A DNA stretch of 64,000 bases from Pseudogymnoascus destructans (lineage: Eukaryota > Ascomycota > Leotiomycetes > Thelebolales > Thelebolaceae). The stretch's first letter is position 1. Each line of letters opens with the position of its first letter. Made by a program: the position numbers and the translations under genes. A model generated the notes under the pieces. The model saw only the letters and a list, made by a program, of their open reading frames with translations. It searched no databases and was not told where the DNA came from. Positions 31,648-42,189 of the stretch are shown piece by piece. The stretch lies in contig NW_020167521.1 in the NCBI RefSeq assembly GCF_001641265.1, positions 124,001 through 188,000 of the forward strand. Direction: 5' to 3'.

Positions 31648-34244
31648 ATGGCGTGGCAGGGCCCCCAGGGCTTGGGAGGCAATGGCGGCAGTGGAGATGG
31701 CAGCAGCCAGTCCAACCAGCCCCAGGGCACCGAATATACTCTGCAAGGTAGGAGCTGCAGAAATTGCTAAAGCAGAGGGCTCCAGCTGACGGAAGGCATC
31801 TAGGTGTTATGCGATTCCTACAGACCGAATGGCATCGCCACGAGAGAGATCGCAACGGATGGGAGATTGAGCGCCAGGAGATGAGGGTGCGCATCGCGTC
31901 GTTAGAGGGAAATGGACGGAGAGCAGATGTACAACAGAAGGGGCTGAGGAAATATGTCAGGATGTTAGAAAAGGCACTTGCGGCCGAGCGCAAGAAGGAC
32001 AAGACAACCAATGGAGTCGCAGAAGAAGTGAAGGAGGGTGAACTCGCTGAAGCTTCAAAATTGAAGCCTCATACTAGGCGTATGTATTCTAAATCTCGAG
32101 CCACTAGACAATTTGCTGACATCTCTGAAGCTGCACCTGAGAAGCCGAGCACATCATTCGCAGTCCAGCAACCAGGCGATGCCGACAAAGAGGAGGACCC
32201 AGACCGATTGGGTCTGAAGACCTACCTCGACGGGTGTGCGAACGAGTTCACATATCTCATGGTCTCGCCATCCAACCCCCAACCACCGCGCGAGCCCCAA
32301 GCGCAACATAACTTGGTTCTGGAGGAGATTGGCCAGGCGGAGCAGGCGGCACAGAGCCAACAGGCGCTAGAGGAGATGTATCTACCAAAGCAGAGCATGC
32401 GTGATATCCCCCGGCAGTCTCAGCAAGCCAACCAGCAGGCCCAGCAAAATCTGCCCTTGCGGAATAATGACGCCCAAGCCATTCCAATGGTCCGGGACCA
32501 GTATCAACAGGAGCCCGTGCGAGAGCAATACCGGAACCAATCCCAACAAAGTCAACCAGTCGCGGAGGACCAAGTTGCTCAAGTCAACCATACCTTTGAC
32601 AACTATAGCAGGCCAGCCGAGAATGAGACTGTAGTAGAGCCTCGAAAGGAGGCCCAGACCGAGGCCGACGGCTGGGATTTTGGCGAAACCTCGGAATTCC
32701 CCGCGCCCGAGATAAAGATCATGCCGTCGAGACCAGACACCGATGCCTTCCCAATCGCGCCACAGGAGCTACCAAAGTCGCCAAAGAGAAACGCGCAAAG
32801 GAGGCGAAGCTCGGGATCACGCAGGAAGAGTGCAGATGGCGAACAACTGAGCCTTGGTGTCGCACAAAAAGTAGACGGCAACTTCAAGGTCCGCTTCGGC
32901 CTTAGAGGTCACCTGGATGTCGTGCGATCGGTGATATTTACCGGCGGCGGCAGCCCAGGTGAGCCAGAGCTATGCACGGCCGGCGATGACGGAGTCGTAA
33001 AGCGATGGATCATCCCAGCCAGGTACGAAAACGGAATCCACAGCGGCGCAAACGACCTCGACATCCAGCCCTACTTCACTCACCGTGGCCACAACGGTTC
33101 AGTCATGTGCCTCACATCCTACTTTCCGTCCGCAAACTTTGCGAGTGGTGGACGAGCCCAAGGTGACGGCTGGGTCTTTTCCGGTGGTCAGGATGCGTCT
33201 ATCCGCGTGTGGGAGCGTGGTCGCGTAGACCCCAAAGCCGTTCTCGATGGTCATACTGACGCCGTCTGGGCTGTCTGCGTCCTCCCCACCACGTGCGGCG
33301 CCATCTTTGGGCAGAATACCGCCTACGGCCCAGCCGACCGCATTCTACTTGCCTCCGGATCCGCAGATGGCACCGTGAAGGTATGGTCCGTCTCCGCCCC
33401 ACCTACGTTGATGTCACCATCCGGCAGCACTGGCCGCCGCAGCACAGGCCGCCAACGTGGTAACTCAATGAGTTCCGGCTCTGCATTCCCCACCTCGCCT
33501 CAGCCAAGCGTTGCCTCTACCACCCCGTTCAACTATACCCTTGTCCACAGCATCTCTCGCGAAAACAGCACCGCGAGCCCGACGTCCATTGCTAGTCTGG
33601 GGCCGCGCGGCGAGAGCTTTTGCGTCTCGTATAGTGATGCCGCGGTTCTGGTGTATGACACTCGCACAGGAGAGGAAATGGCTACCATGGCAAGCCTAGA
33701 GACATACGACGGCACCACAGCTACCGGTGTTAATGCCGTTGTGGCTACAACCACCGGGCTCGACTCCTCGCTCACCTTTGACGCGTCGCGCGGGCTGTCG
33801 GAGGATGACGTGGTCGTTGGTGGCGCAACAGGATCGCAGGCCGGTATCGAAGGGACAGTCATTAGCGGACATAAGGATCGGTATATCCGCTTCTTCGATG
33901 CTAATAGTGGTATGTTTTCTATTCCCCGATTCTCATCTCTTCGTCTATCCACCCCTTGATGTGACCCGTACTGATGTTAGATAGGCCAATGTACATACAA
34001 CATGCTGGCACACCCAGCTGCGATCTCGTGCCTCTCAATGTCGCCCGATGGACGCGAACTTGTATCAGGTGGCCACGACGCGTCGCTGCGATTCTGGTCG
34101 CTCGAGAAGCGTGCCTGTGCGCAGGAAATGACGAGTCACAGACTCATGCGCGGAGAGGGTGTTTGCAGCGTGGTGTGGAGCCAGGACGGACGGTGGGTTG
34201 TGAGCGGCGGGGGTGACGGCGTCGTGAAGGTTTTTGCTAGGTAG
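31648..34244 (+). CDS. Striatin, STRIPAK scaffold subunit
   Basis: WD40 scaffold of the STRIPAK phosphatase-kinase complex (PRO11 in Sordaria, StrA in Aspergillus, Far8 in yeast), needed in fungi for hyphal fusion and sexual development. Three exons (31648-31747, 31804-33909, 33985-34244) with 56- and 75-bp introns encode 821 residues. The Gly/Gln-rich start leads into [20 protein letters not shown], the caveolin-binding region, and a coiled coil (RNGWEIERQEMRVRIASLEG to MLEKALAAE, about 45-105). A long Gln-rich linker follows. Seven or so WD40 units fill about residue 400 to the end, for example FGLRGHLDVVRSVIF, VFSGGQDASIRVW, LLASGSADGTVKVW and LVSGGHDASLRFW; the last exon supplies the final blades. 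The gene ends 525 bp from the convergent PDR gene. Confidence 0.94.
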
Positions 34245-34769
34245 TGAATGGCGGTATACCCGGTGGACGATGTATATGGTATATGATTTCTTGTGCAGTA
34301 GGAGCATTTTCGTTGCTTGCGGTGCGTGCATGGGGTGTGGTAATTAGGGAGCGTGGGTGCTTTGGATCGGGTGTCGTAGGGGGTAGAATCTGGGTGTTGT
34401 GGTGGTGGAGGGAGTGAGGTGTATATTAGCACATTTGACTGGCTAGAGGAAGAATGAAGTTAAGTGGATGGCCAATCGATCCATTGTAAATGTGATGTCT
34501 ACGAATTACGGCCTGTTTATGTAGCTGGGGGCAACTATCACAAGTAGGTCAGGTCCGCACAGGATTTTATCATTAATCGCAGAATTCCATCACGGAAACA
34601 AGTGAAATTCCACTAGTAAGGAAACTTTTCTAATTGATATTAGGTAGTATGTACAGTGTATATGGATATGTTCTGGCCATGGTTCTCACAACCTATCCAG
34701 ATCCAATTTCAAAAAACATTAAACTATTTTGAAAAAAATCACTCCAAAACAAAGGAAATATGCTTTTTC
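34245..34769. terminator. Convergent intergenic region
   Basis: Shared 3' region of the striatin (+) and PDR transporter (-) genes. It is AT-rich with no gene recognised. A precise terminator cannot be assigned. Confidence 0.35.
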
Positions 34770-37700
34770 TCAAGCCCTTGGCTCGGCTACAACCTCCTTC
34801 GTTCCATTCTCCACACCCGTACCGACCTGCTCAACCTTCTCCCCCTTATCTTTCTTGCCCCCTACCATCCCCTTAACCTTCTCAATAAGCCTCGCTGTCC
34901 TGCCACTAGTCCTCCGCACGCGGAACAAGTAATACAGGGCGACAGCTCCGAAGATATTGAATATGATGTAGGCCCACACGATCCCGAAATTCCTCCAGCG
35001 CTCACTCCACCTAATACCATTCATGCTCAGCTGCTGATCCGCCACGGTAAGTGGACAGTACTCGCAGTTCGCCATCGCCGACGGGTTCATGATTTGGCCT
35101 TGGGCTGCCGTGGCGTATTTCTGGAGATAGGCACCACATGACGTGCCAGGCAGCGGCTGCATGACGGCCAGCTCGCGGTCGGAGCAGACGATCTTGCGGT
35201 CGTGGAGGCCTGTGGAGACGATACCAGATACGAGGTACGTGAACGGGGAGACGCGGTACATGAAGATCCAGAAGCCTGGAAGGGCCTGCGGAGGCTGGAA
35301 GACACCGTTGAAGGTAAGAATGAGCGAGAAGAGAAGGGTTGAGATGCGGGCTGCGGTTTCGGCATCGGGCAGAGCAGCGATGAGCAGATGCGCGTAGGTG
35401 CTGGAGAATATGAAGAGCTGGATGCAGTAGAGCAGGATAAGGCCCTGGCGCTCGGATGACTGGAATCCGCCGAGTGTGTAGATGGGGTAGTAGTAGCTGG
35501 CGAAGACCAGGATGCCAAGGAGGACCTGGTAGGGGATCTCAACGAGGATGTTGGCGGTGATGAAAGCAACCCAGGAGTAAGCCTTGCTGGGGCGCTCGCG
35601 CACCTCGTACAAGTCACGCTGGAGGACAAAGCGCGGTATGATCTGCTGCACCATACTTGACAGAATGGCCGTCAACATGAAGATCGAGAAGATGATATCC
35701 TGCAGGCCCTGGATCGACGCATCTGCATGGAAGAACGAGAATCCGATGAACAGCGCCGAGATGACTCCGAGCACGAACTTACTGTACACGTAGCCTGGCG
35801 TGCGCCAGTACTGCGCAAAGACGCGAGTGGTTACGTGATACAGTTGCGTTAAGAATGGCATAGCAAATTCGTTGTGCGAATCCTGAGCTTCTTGCGAAGG
35901 CTGAGAGCCCATCTCTGTCTTGATGCGGGCGAGCTCGCGTTGGACACTGACAGATTCCTCGCTCCGTTTCCAGACTTCGTGCCAGTCTTGCGTTGCATGT
36001 CCGGAGGCACCTGCACCAACCATTGTGAGCATGTACTCGGCAGGGTTCTCCTCTGGGTCACACGGCGGCGCGCCGTTTCTCTCAAAGTAGCTAAGCAGGG
36101 TCTCCGAGTTCTTTCCAATATCCCCAAAGTACACGGTCCTACCGCCCTTTGCGAGGAAAAGGAGTCTGTCGAACTCTTGGAAGAGAATTGCAGAAGGCTG
36201 ATGGATAGTCGCCAGAACAGCCTGTCCGTTATCCGCGAGCTTGCGCAGGAATGCTATAATTGCCCATGAAGACTGCGAATCAAGACCCGATGTTGGCTCA
36301 TCCAAGAATAGAAGCAGCCCCGGCTTCGCCGCAAGCTCGACTCCAATAGTGAGCAACTTGCGCTGCTCGACATTCAGTCCCTCACCGGGCACACCAACAA
36401 CGGCCTCAGCGAAGTCCTCCATATTAAGCATCTTGATGACGTCCTCCACGAATTCTTCCTTCTCCTTATTCGACACGCTCTTCGGCTGACGCAGGTAAGC
36501 AGAGAAACGAAGTGCCTCGCGCACGGTCGAAGTTTCCAGGTGCAGATCCTGCTGCTGAACGTAGCCGGTCTTGCGCTGGAATGATGCATCGCGCGCCTTG
36601 CCCGATACCAGCATGTCGCCTGTAATGACACCCATGGACACGCGCCCCGCCAGCACATCGAGCAGCGTTGTCTTACCCGCACCCGACACACCCATCAGTG
36701 CCGTCAGGGTACCGGGTTTGACCCAGCCACTGACGTGGTCGAGGAGGCGTCGTTCACCGCCCTTGACGGGCACATCGTAGCATACATCTTTCCAGCTGAA
36801 GACGTCGGTTTGCGGGTCGAGGACCTTGACGGTTTCATCCTGTTGCCTCTCAGCGGCCTCGTCGTTACGGCCGACCGCGAGCGCGTCGCCGTTCTGGACC
36901 TCCTCATCGGTGTTGGCCCCCTTCTCGCCCTCAACCATCTGCCTCGGCGCATGGCCACGGCGGAACACAAGGACCTCGGCCGCGCTCTCAGTGTTGCTGT
37001 TGAACTCGGTGGCGAGCATGTACGTGAAGAAGAAGAAGATGGTGAAAGCCATCAGGATACCAAAGTTGCGCCACACATGGCTGAAGTGGTAATCGTACGC
37101 GGCAGCGAGGAAACGGTCGCCATTGACGGTGCGCTCGCCCGCGACGGCGCCGGCGGTTGCGCAAACGAAGGTTGGGCCGGAGAGACCGGGGTAGGCGGGA
37201 ACGAGCTGCGAGCAGTCAAAGTCCTGACCGTGCAGCTCGTTGGCGAGGAGCGCTTCGAAGGTATACTGAACCGGATTGAGATACATGATCCATTTGAACC
37301 AGGGGTGCATCAGCGGGCTTGGGATGACGTAGCCGGTATAGATGACGATGGCGAGAACCAGGACACCGGCAATCGCATGGGCTTGGGCTTCGGTTCGCGT
37401 GGTGGCTCCGATGGTACGAAAGACCATGCTCATCGTGAAAATGGCGACGAAGTTGAACAGGAAGAAGATGAAGAATTGCCCTGGCGTCCGCCGCAGTCCA
37501 GCGAGGAAGTACAGTATAATGTTGAAGGCGGTGGAAATGACAAACTTGACTGGTAAATCTGACACCACGCCAGCCATTGCTTCAGCAAACGGATGATAGA
37601 AGGCATACGATGCCTGCTTAGACACGATCGGACGCTGCTCATAAAGCTTATTAATTTCCGTGACAGCCATCAGTGCATTAAGCAGGACCGCAAAAAACAG

Positions 37701-39407
37701 AACACCACCCTTCTGGAAGAAGCTCTGCGTATTACTGGGAGTATTATAGAAAATACTCCCAATAATCAGCGCCATGATGGTCTGCCCAAAGATAGCGGTC
37801 ATCGTCGAGACCTTGTCATTCCATAGCCGCTGATACGCGCGCTTCGTGCAGTACTTGACCTGCATCGATACGCTGACCGTGTACGGCGACTTGGGACGCT
37901 GGTGCTTCGACTGCATCTCCTTGCGGCTGTCATAGAACTCCTGCAGCGTAGGTCCACCCACCGGGTGCGCCGCCTCGTGCTCCTTGATCTCGGCCTGTAG
38001 CATAGCATAGGCCGCGCTGCCGCGCCAGTACTTCTCGAAGTCCTCGGGCGTGCGAGGCACACGGTCCTCAAAGCCGGGGCGCGCGCGTCGCTCAACGGGG
38101 TTCGTGACCGAGGTCAGGAAATCACCCGTGGTCTGTCGTGGCGGACATTCGTAGCCCATGTCGAGGAAGTACTGCTTAGCGTTCTCACAGGCGCCAAAGT
38201 AGATCTGTCTTCCCTCGTACAGTACAACCGCCTTGTCGAACTCGTCATAGATGGCCTGACTGGCCTGGTAGATAGCAAGCAGGTGCGCTGCGCCTGTCAG
38301 ATTGCTGCTCATACGCAGGGCGCGCGTGAACTCGAGCGCAGTGGCGGCGTCAAGGCCACGGGTAGAGTTATCCCAAGCAGCGATGGGGGCACGCGAGAGG
38401 GCCATCTCGGCGATGGATACACGCTTGCGCTCACCACCTGAGACGCCACGGACGTACTCGTTGCCGACCATGGTATCGTACGTGTGCGATAGACCGAAGA
38501 CGGCCATCATAACGCGGGCCATGTGGTCGGCGCGTTCCTCGCGGGAGAGGTCCGTAACGTGGGCTTGGGATGTGCGGACGCGGGAGGCAAAAGTGAGAGT
38601 CTCGCCGACGGTAAGATGGGGGAAGTGCTTGTCGACTTCTTGGTTGTAGCAGAGTTCTCCCTTGAAGTGCTTGGTCATGAGGTTTTGCGGGATGCCGTTG
38701 TAATGGATGATCGAGTCCGAATCGACTTTCAAGCCCTTCGTCTCGCCCATCAACGTCTTCAGTAACGTGGAGCACCCGCTGCCAGGCCGTCCAAGCACAA
38801 CCAACAACTCTCCTGGTTTGACAACTCCCTCAAACTTATTAAGAATGACCTTCTCCTTGCCTCTCCCAAATACCTCCCCCAACCTAAATGGCATCGCCAG
38901 CGTCGATCCAACAGTTTTTTGCAGCATCAGACCCTTCCCCGCTCCTGTCACCCTCAGGTCCTTAAATACAATTCCCGCCTTGCGTTGGGCAATCCCCTTC
39001 TCGGTGCCCAACCGCACCATCACACGCGCCCATTTATACGCATCGAAGTTTGGGGACGATGGGTCCAATGCAGGATCTCCAGGCCCGAGCTCAGCATATG
39101 TGTCCCGACGAGACAGCCTCGAAGCAAGACGATGCAGCTCATCGCGGTCGGTTGGTCGAACGGAGTCGACAACGCCGCTCCGGCGGCGTTCGCGTGCGGC
39201 GGTGGCGGTTGTGGCAGTGGGCCGTAGCGGCGCGTACTGGGTGCCTTCGCCGTCATCGTCAATGTCTACTTCATCAAGGTCGGCTTCCTCGTATGCGAGG
39301 GGGTGAGGCCTGTGCTCTGCGTCTGTATATACGCTCAAGTGGCCGATCCCTTCAACCTTTGCGTCATCGAGCCCGTGGTGAGGCGTCGAGTGGCCGTTGG
39401 AAGCCAT
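34770..39407 (-). CDS. PDR-type (ABCG) full-size ABC transporter
   Basis: Plasma-membrane ATP-driven efflux pump of the pleiotropic drug resistance group, expected to export xenobiotics such as azoles or toxic metabolites. One exon, 1545 residues from the ATG at 39407; the frame is open upstream to 39467, so a start 20 codons earlier is possible. Layout is (NBD-TMD)2. NBD1 has the degenerate Walker A GRPGSGCSTLLKT and signature VSGGERKRVSIAE with Walker B ending in AWDNSTRGLD, the usual PDR asymmetry. NBD2 has a canonical Walker A GVSGAGKTTLLD and Walker B LLFLDEPTSGLD with signature-like GLNVEQRKLLTIGVEL. Each TMD shows about six hydrophobic segments (for example FFQKGGVLFFAVLLNALMAV). A large loop with Cys residues follows TM5-6 in each half. 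No intron, unlike its neighbours. The substrate cannot be told. Confidence 0.95.
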   Translation of the reverse strand: MASNGHSTPHHGLDDAKVEGIGHLSVYTDAEHRPHPLAYEEADLDEVDIDDDGEGTQYAPLRPTATTATAARERRRSGVVDSVRPTDRDELHRLASRLSRRDTYAELGPGDPALDPSSPNFDAYKWARVMVRLGTEKGIAQRKAGIVFKDLRVTGAGKGLMLQKTVGSTLAMPFRLGEVFGRGKEKVILNKFEGVVKPGELLVVLGRPGSGCSTLLKTLMGETKGLKVDSDSIIHYNGIPQNLMTKHFKGELCYNQEVDKHFPHLTVGETLTFASRVRTSQAHVTDLSREERADHMARVMMAVFGLSHTYDTMVGNEYVRGVSGGERKRVSIAEMALSRAPIAAWDNSTRGLDAATALEFTRALRMSSNLTGAAHLLAIYQASQAIYDEFDKAVVLYEGRQIYFGACENAKQYFLDMGYECPPRQTTGDFLTSVTNPVERRARPGFEDRVPRTPEDFEKYWRGSAAYAMLQAEIKEHEAAHPVGGPTLQEFYDSRKEMQSKHQRPKSPYTVSVSMQVKYCTKRAYQRLWNDKVSTMTAIFGQTIMALIIGSIFYNTPSNTQSFFQKGGVLFFAVLLNALMAVTEINKLYEQRPIVSKQASYAFYHPFAEAMAGVVSDLPVKFVISTAFNIILYFLAGLRRTPGQFFIFFLFNFVAIFTMSMVFRTIGATTRTEAQAHAIAGVLVLAIVIYTGYVIPSPLMHPWFKWIMYLNPVQYTFEALLANELHGQDFDCSQLVPAYPGLSGPTFVCATAGAVAGERTVNGDRFLAAAYDYHFSHVWRNFGILMAFTIFFFFTYMLATEFNSNTESAAEVLVFRRGHAPRQMVEGEKGANTDEEVQNGDALAVGRNDEAAERQQDETVKVLDPQTDVFSWKDVCYDVPVKGGERRLLDHVSGWVKPGTLTALMGVSGAGKTTLLDVLAGRVSMGVITGDMLVSGKARDASFQRKTGYVQQQDLHLETSTVREALRFSAYLRQPKSVSNKEKEEFVEDVIKMLNMEDFAEAVVGVPGEGLNVEQRKLLTIGVELAAKPGLLLFLDEPTSGLDSQSSWAIIAFLRKLADNGQAVLATIHQPSAILFQEFDRLLFLAKGGRTVYFGDIGKNSETLLSYFERNGAPPCDPEENPAEYMLTMVGAGASGHATQDWHEVWKRSEESVSVQRELARIKTEMGSQPSQEAQDSHNEFAMPFLTQLYHVTTRVFAQYWRTPGYVYSKFVLGVISALFIGFSFFHADASIQGLQDIIFSIFMLTAILSSMVQQIIPRFVLQRDLYEVRERPSKAYSWVAFITANILVEIPYQVLLGILVFASYYYPIYTLGGFQSSERQGLILLYCIQLFIFSSTYAHLLIAALPDAETAARISTLLFSLILTFNGVFQPPQALPGFWIFMYRVSPFTYLVSGIVSTGLHDRKIVCSDRELAVMQPLPGTSCGAYLQKYATAAQGQIMNPSAMANCEYCPLTVADQQLSMNGIRWSERWRNFGIVWAYIIFNIFGAVALYYLFRVRRTSGRTARLIEKVKGMVGGKKDKGEKVEQVGTGVENGTKEVVAEPRA

Positions 39408-40776
39408 TACGGCGTTAATTATTCTCAAAACGCTCAATGTGTTCTGAATTCCGTATTCAAAGCTCAAAAAAGATCTCGTTATAGCTCCTATGGTAGTTGG
39501 AGATGGTAAGATGAGTAGTTGGAGAATTGAGATTTCTCCTCCTTCCTCTCCCCAACGGGGGGAACCATCATCCCTATATCATAAGCCAGAGACAGTTTTC
39601 CAATTCCGATCTAAACAATGCCGATCCCCACCATTGACGGCATTGGATTGGCCCTGGTCGCCCTGGATCCTAAGTTCGCCCAGCGCAGACACCGCGCTGG
39701 GCTTTAGCTATAAAGCATGTCGTCATAGAAGGGCCCGCCACCACCCACGGATGTCTCGACGGCCGTCTCGCACCGATGTTATGCAGTCGTTCGGAAGTAT
39801 AATTCGTCCATAATCGATGAATAAACACGTTATCCAGGAAAGACGCTGTAAGGAACACCGGGAGGACGAAAATTTGGTGGAAAATAGTGAAATAATACTG
39901 GAGCTGGAATTGGGATGTTCTGGTTCCGACAAGCTATTTTCTATTTTTGTGACTGCGACTTTCTTTCGGTGCCTCGGCCATGATAACCCCCAACTCCGAT
40001 TCGCCAACAGTACCATGCATTGGCTTAGCCTTAGGAGATGGATTTTGCTTATGAGAGCATAATATCCCTGTAAATGATAAAATACCGGCCGTAAGCAAAA
40101 AGCTTATTAAATCTCCGTAAACAAACCCTTCACTCTGCATAAAAAAGCCACGCAATCCCTTCACAGGCCCATTTATATCTCCAATAATTCCAATACTCCA
40201 GCTCTTGGCCCACACATGATACGAGGTGAGACGAAGGAAGACGGAATAAGACGTAAGAAGATGAAATAAGATTAACTTTGACCGTTGAGCCGCGAAGACC
40301 CGATCCTCTACGATGTCTCAGTGGCAAAAGTGACGAATGCGAGTGACCATCATGAGCTGGCGCACAGTGGAACACTTCTAACCCTACTATCACTACTAAG
40401 TACTAAGACTTAGGAGATAGCACTAACATCGCGATTAACACTAAACTTGCCGGGTGGGCTCGACGGAGGAACGAACAATGCGCCTAGATCACGGTGACCA
40501 CGCTGGTTGAGTGCCGGTCGGAGAAGGCGGCGAAAGGGCCGATGTGGGGTTGAGGTCGGGGTTGGGACTGATAGGTGAAGATCGGGGGGGGTGATGCTGA
40601 GGCTGCTGAGGGATGAAAATGGTCACTAGATCGATGATGGATACAGACGGGCGAATGGAAGTATATTAAAACACTATTTCCTCCCCCCTTTCCATTTCAC
40701 TCGTATTTTCCACTTGTCTCCCATCGCGCCTTCCCTTACACCTACATCCGGTCCTTCGCGCCTTCCCTCACCACAT
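39408..40776. other. Intergenic region upstream of the PDR gene
   Basis: No gene is called. A 93-codon frame at 39934-40215 (-) contains a hydrophobic stretch (GDLISFLLTAGILSF) but matches nothing recognised and has no clear promoter or splice context. A CT-rich segment at 40678-40770 precedes the WSC gene's stop codon on the other strand. Confidence 0.4.
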
Positions 40777-42189
40777 TCAGTGATAAGCGGTCTTCGTCAC
40801 CACTGGTGCTTGCCACCACTGTCCGACATGGCAACGGCAAGCGCGCTCGATCTCGTCGTCCTGGAAGTCCTTGAGCTTCGGCCACTTGGGCAGGTACGTC
40901 TTGCAGCGCGAGTTACCGAGTCTGCCGCCGTAGTTGCCCAAGGGGCCTTTGTCGCCGAGGCTGCGGGCAACCCAGCGGTTCTTGATGGTCGTTGTGGTCG
41001 TGATAGCGCTGGATGTGTTAGTACGTGTCTCTCCATGCCGCATCACTGAGATATTTGTCGACTTGGGGGGAAGGGATAAACGAGAAAGAAAAGGGAACAC
41101 TCACTCAATCTGCTTAACCTTCAACCACTCATAGCAAAACTCTAAGCTATCCTTCCTCTTGTTCCAAAAGCAACCATGGAAATCAAACACCAACCTCGGC
41201 GGGCAAGGGGGCGAAGTTGGTGCTACCGTCACCACTGGTGGTGTGGTCCCAGAGGGAGTTGGGTACTGGCAGTCATAGACGTTGATGCGGTCCTTGCCTC
41301 CGCACTTCTGGCTTGGGTTGCCTGCACAGGGCATATCGCACTGCTCGTTTCCATCGGGCGCCGGCACACCAGTTGAAGCAAGGGAAGCCGCACACCAGCA
41401 CTCCTTACCATACTCTGTTCCAGCGAAGCGGAAGCCAAGGGCGATACAGGCAGCGGTGCATGTCTCGTGGGACTGGTTGGCATCACCGCCCTCGACGGAG
41501 GTTTTCAGCGTGCGGCCAGAGGTGGAATCCGTGTAGCATCCAAGGGACTTGCAGCCGTTGACGTTCGGCGGCTTGGGGATGGCGGCAGAGCAGTCCCAGA
41601 GATCGAGATACTCCTGGCCACCGCAGGTCTTTGAGGAGTCGCCAGAGCAGGGGAAGGTGCACTTGGATGCGTCGATGACTGGGGGGGAGACGTTGTGAAG
41701 GACATCACCGCACCAGCACTCGAAGCTGTATTCGAGGCCGGCGTACTTGAGACCGGCGGCTAGGCAGATGGCGCGGCAGGACTCGGGGGTCTGGGCACCC
41801 TCGTTGATCTGGGAGTTGAAGGTGAGGACGCGCGATGGGAGGCCGATGGGGTCGGCGTAGCAGCCGAGATTGACGCAGGAGGTTGCTGTGGAGGTTGGGC
41901 CCGAGGTAGTGGTAGTGGGTTTCTTGGTCGTGGAGGTGGTGCATGGCGGCTTTGGGTGTCCACCGCCGTTGTGGCCTCCACCAAGGCCAAGGAGACCGCC
42001 TATGCCTCCAACGATACCGCCGAGGAGGCCACCGAGTCCGCCGAGGTTGACTCCCACACCCACACCCACACCCACGCCTACTCCCACGCCCGCATTGCCG
42101 TTATCGGGGTTTGGGTTTGGGTCTGGGTTCGCTTTCGCGTTGGCCAGGACGACGAGGCCCGCAGCAACAAAAGAAGCAGAGATCTTCAT
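40777..42189 (-). CDS. Secreted protein with two WSC domains
   Basis: Predicted secreted or wall-bound carbohydrate-binding protein. Two minus-strand exons (42189-41105 and 41008-40777, 96-bp intron) give 438 residues. A signal peptide is seen (MKISASFVAAGLVVLANA). A Gly-Val dipeptide run and Gly/Leu-rich stretch (about 30-75) follow, then a Thr/Ser/Pro linker likely to be O-mannosylated. WSC domain 1 spans about 104-200 (LGCYADPIGLPSRVL to FECWCGDVL to KTCGGQEYLDLWDC). WSC domain 2 spans about 212-308 (LGCYTDSTSGRTL to KECWCAASL to KCGGKDRINVYDC). A C-terminal region of about 110 residues with four Cys and many Trp (FHGCFWNKRKDSLEFCYEWL, then ERACRCHVGQWW) is not recognised. No transmembrane helix is seen after the WSC units, unlike yeast Wsc sensors, so it is probably not a stress sensor itself. 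Confidence 0.87.
42038..42100. repeat. Coding repeat for the Gly-Val run
   Basis: The plus strand carries (CCCACA)n with variants, encoding alternating Gly-Val residues on the minus strand near the N-terminus of the WSC protein. Hexamer periodicity keeps the frame. Confidence 0.8.

Noticed and set aside
39934..40215. 93-codon minus frame with a hydrophobic segment
   Set aside because: Looks slightly protein-like, but no family was recognised and no splice or promoter context supports it.
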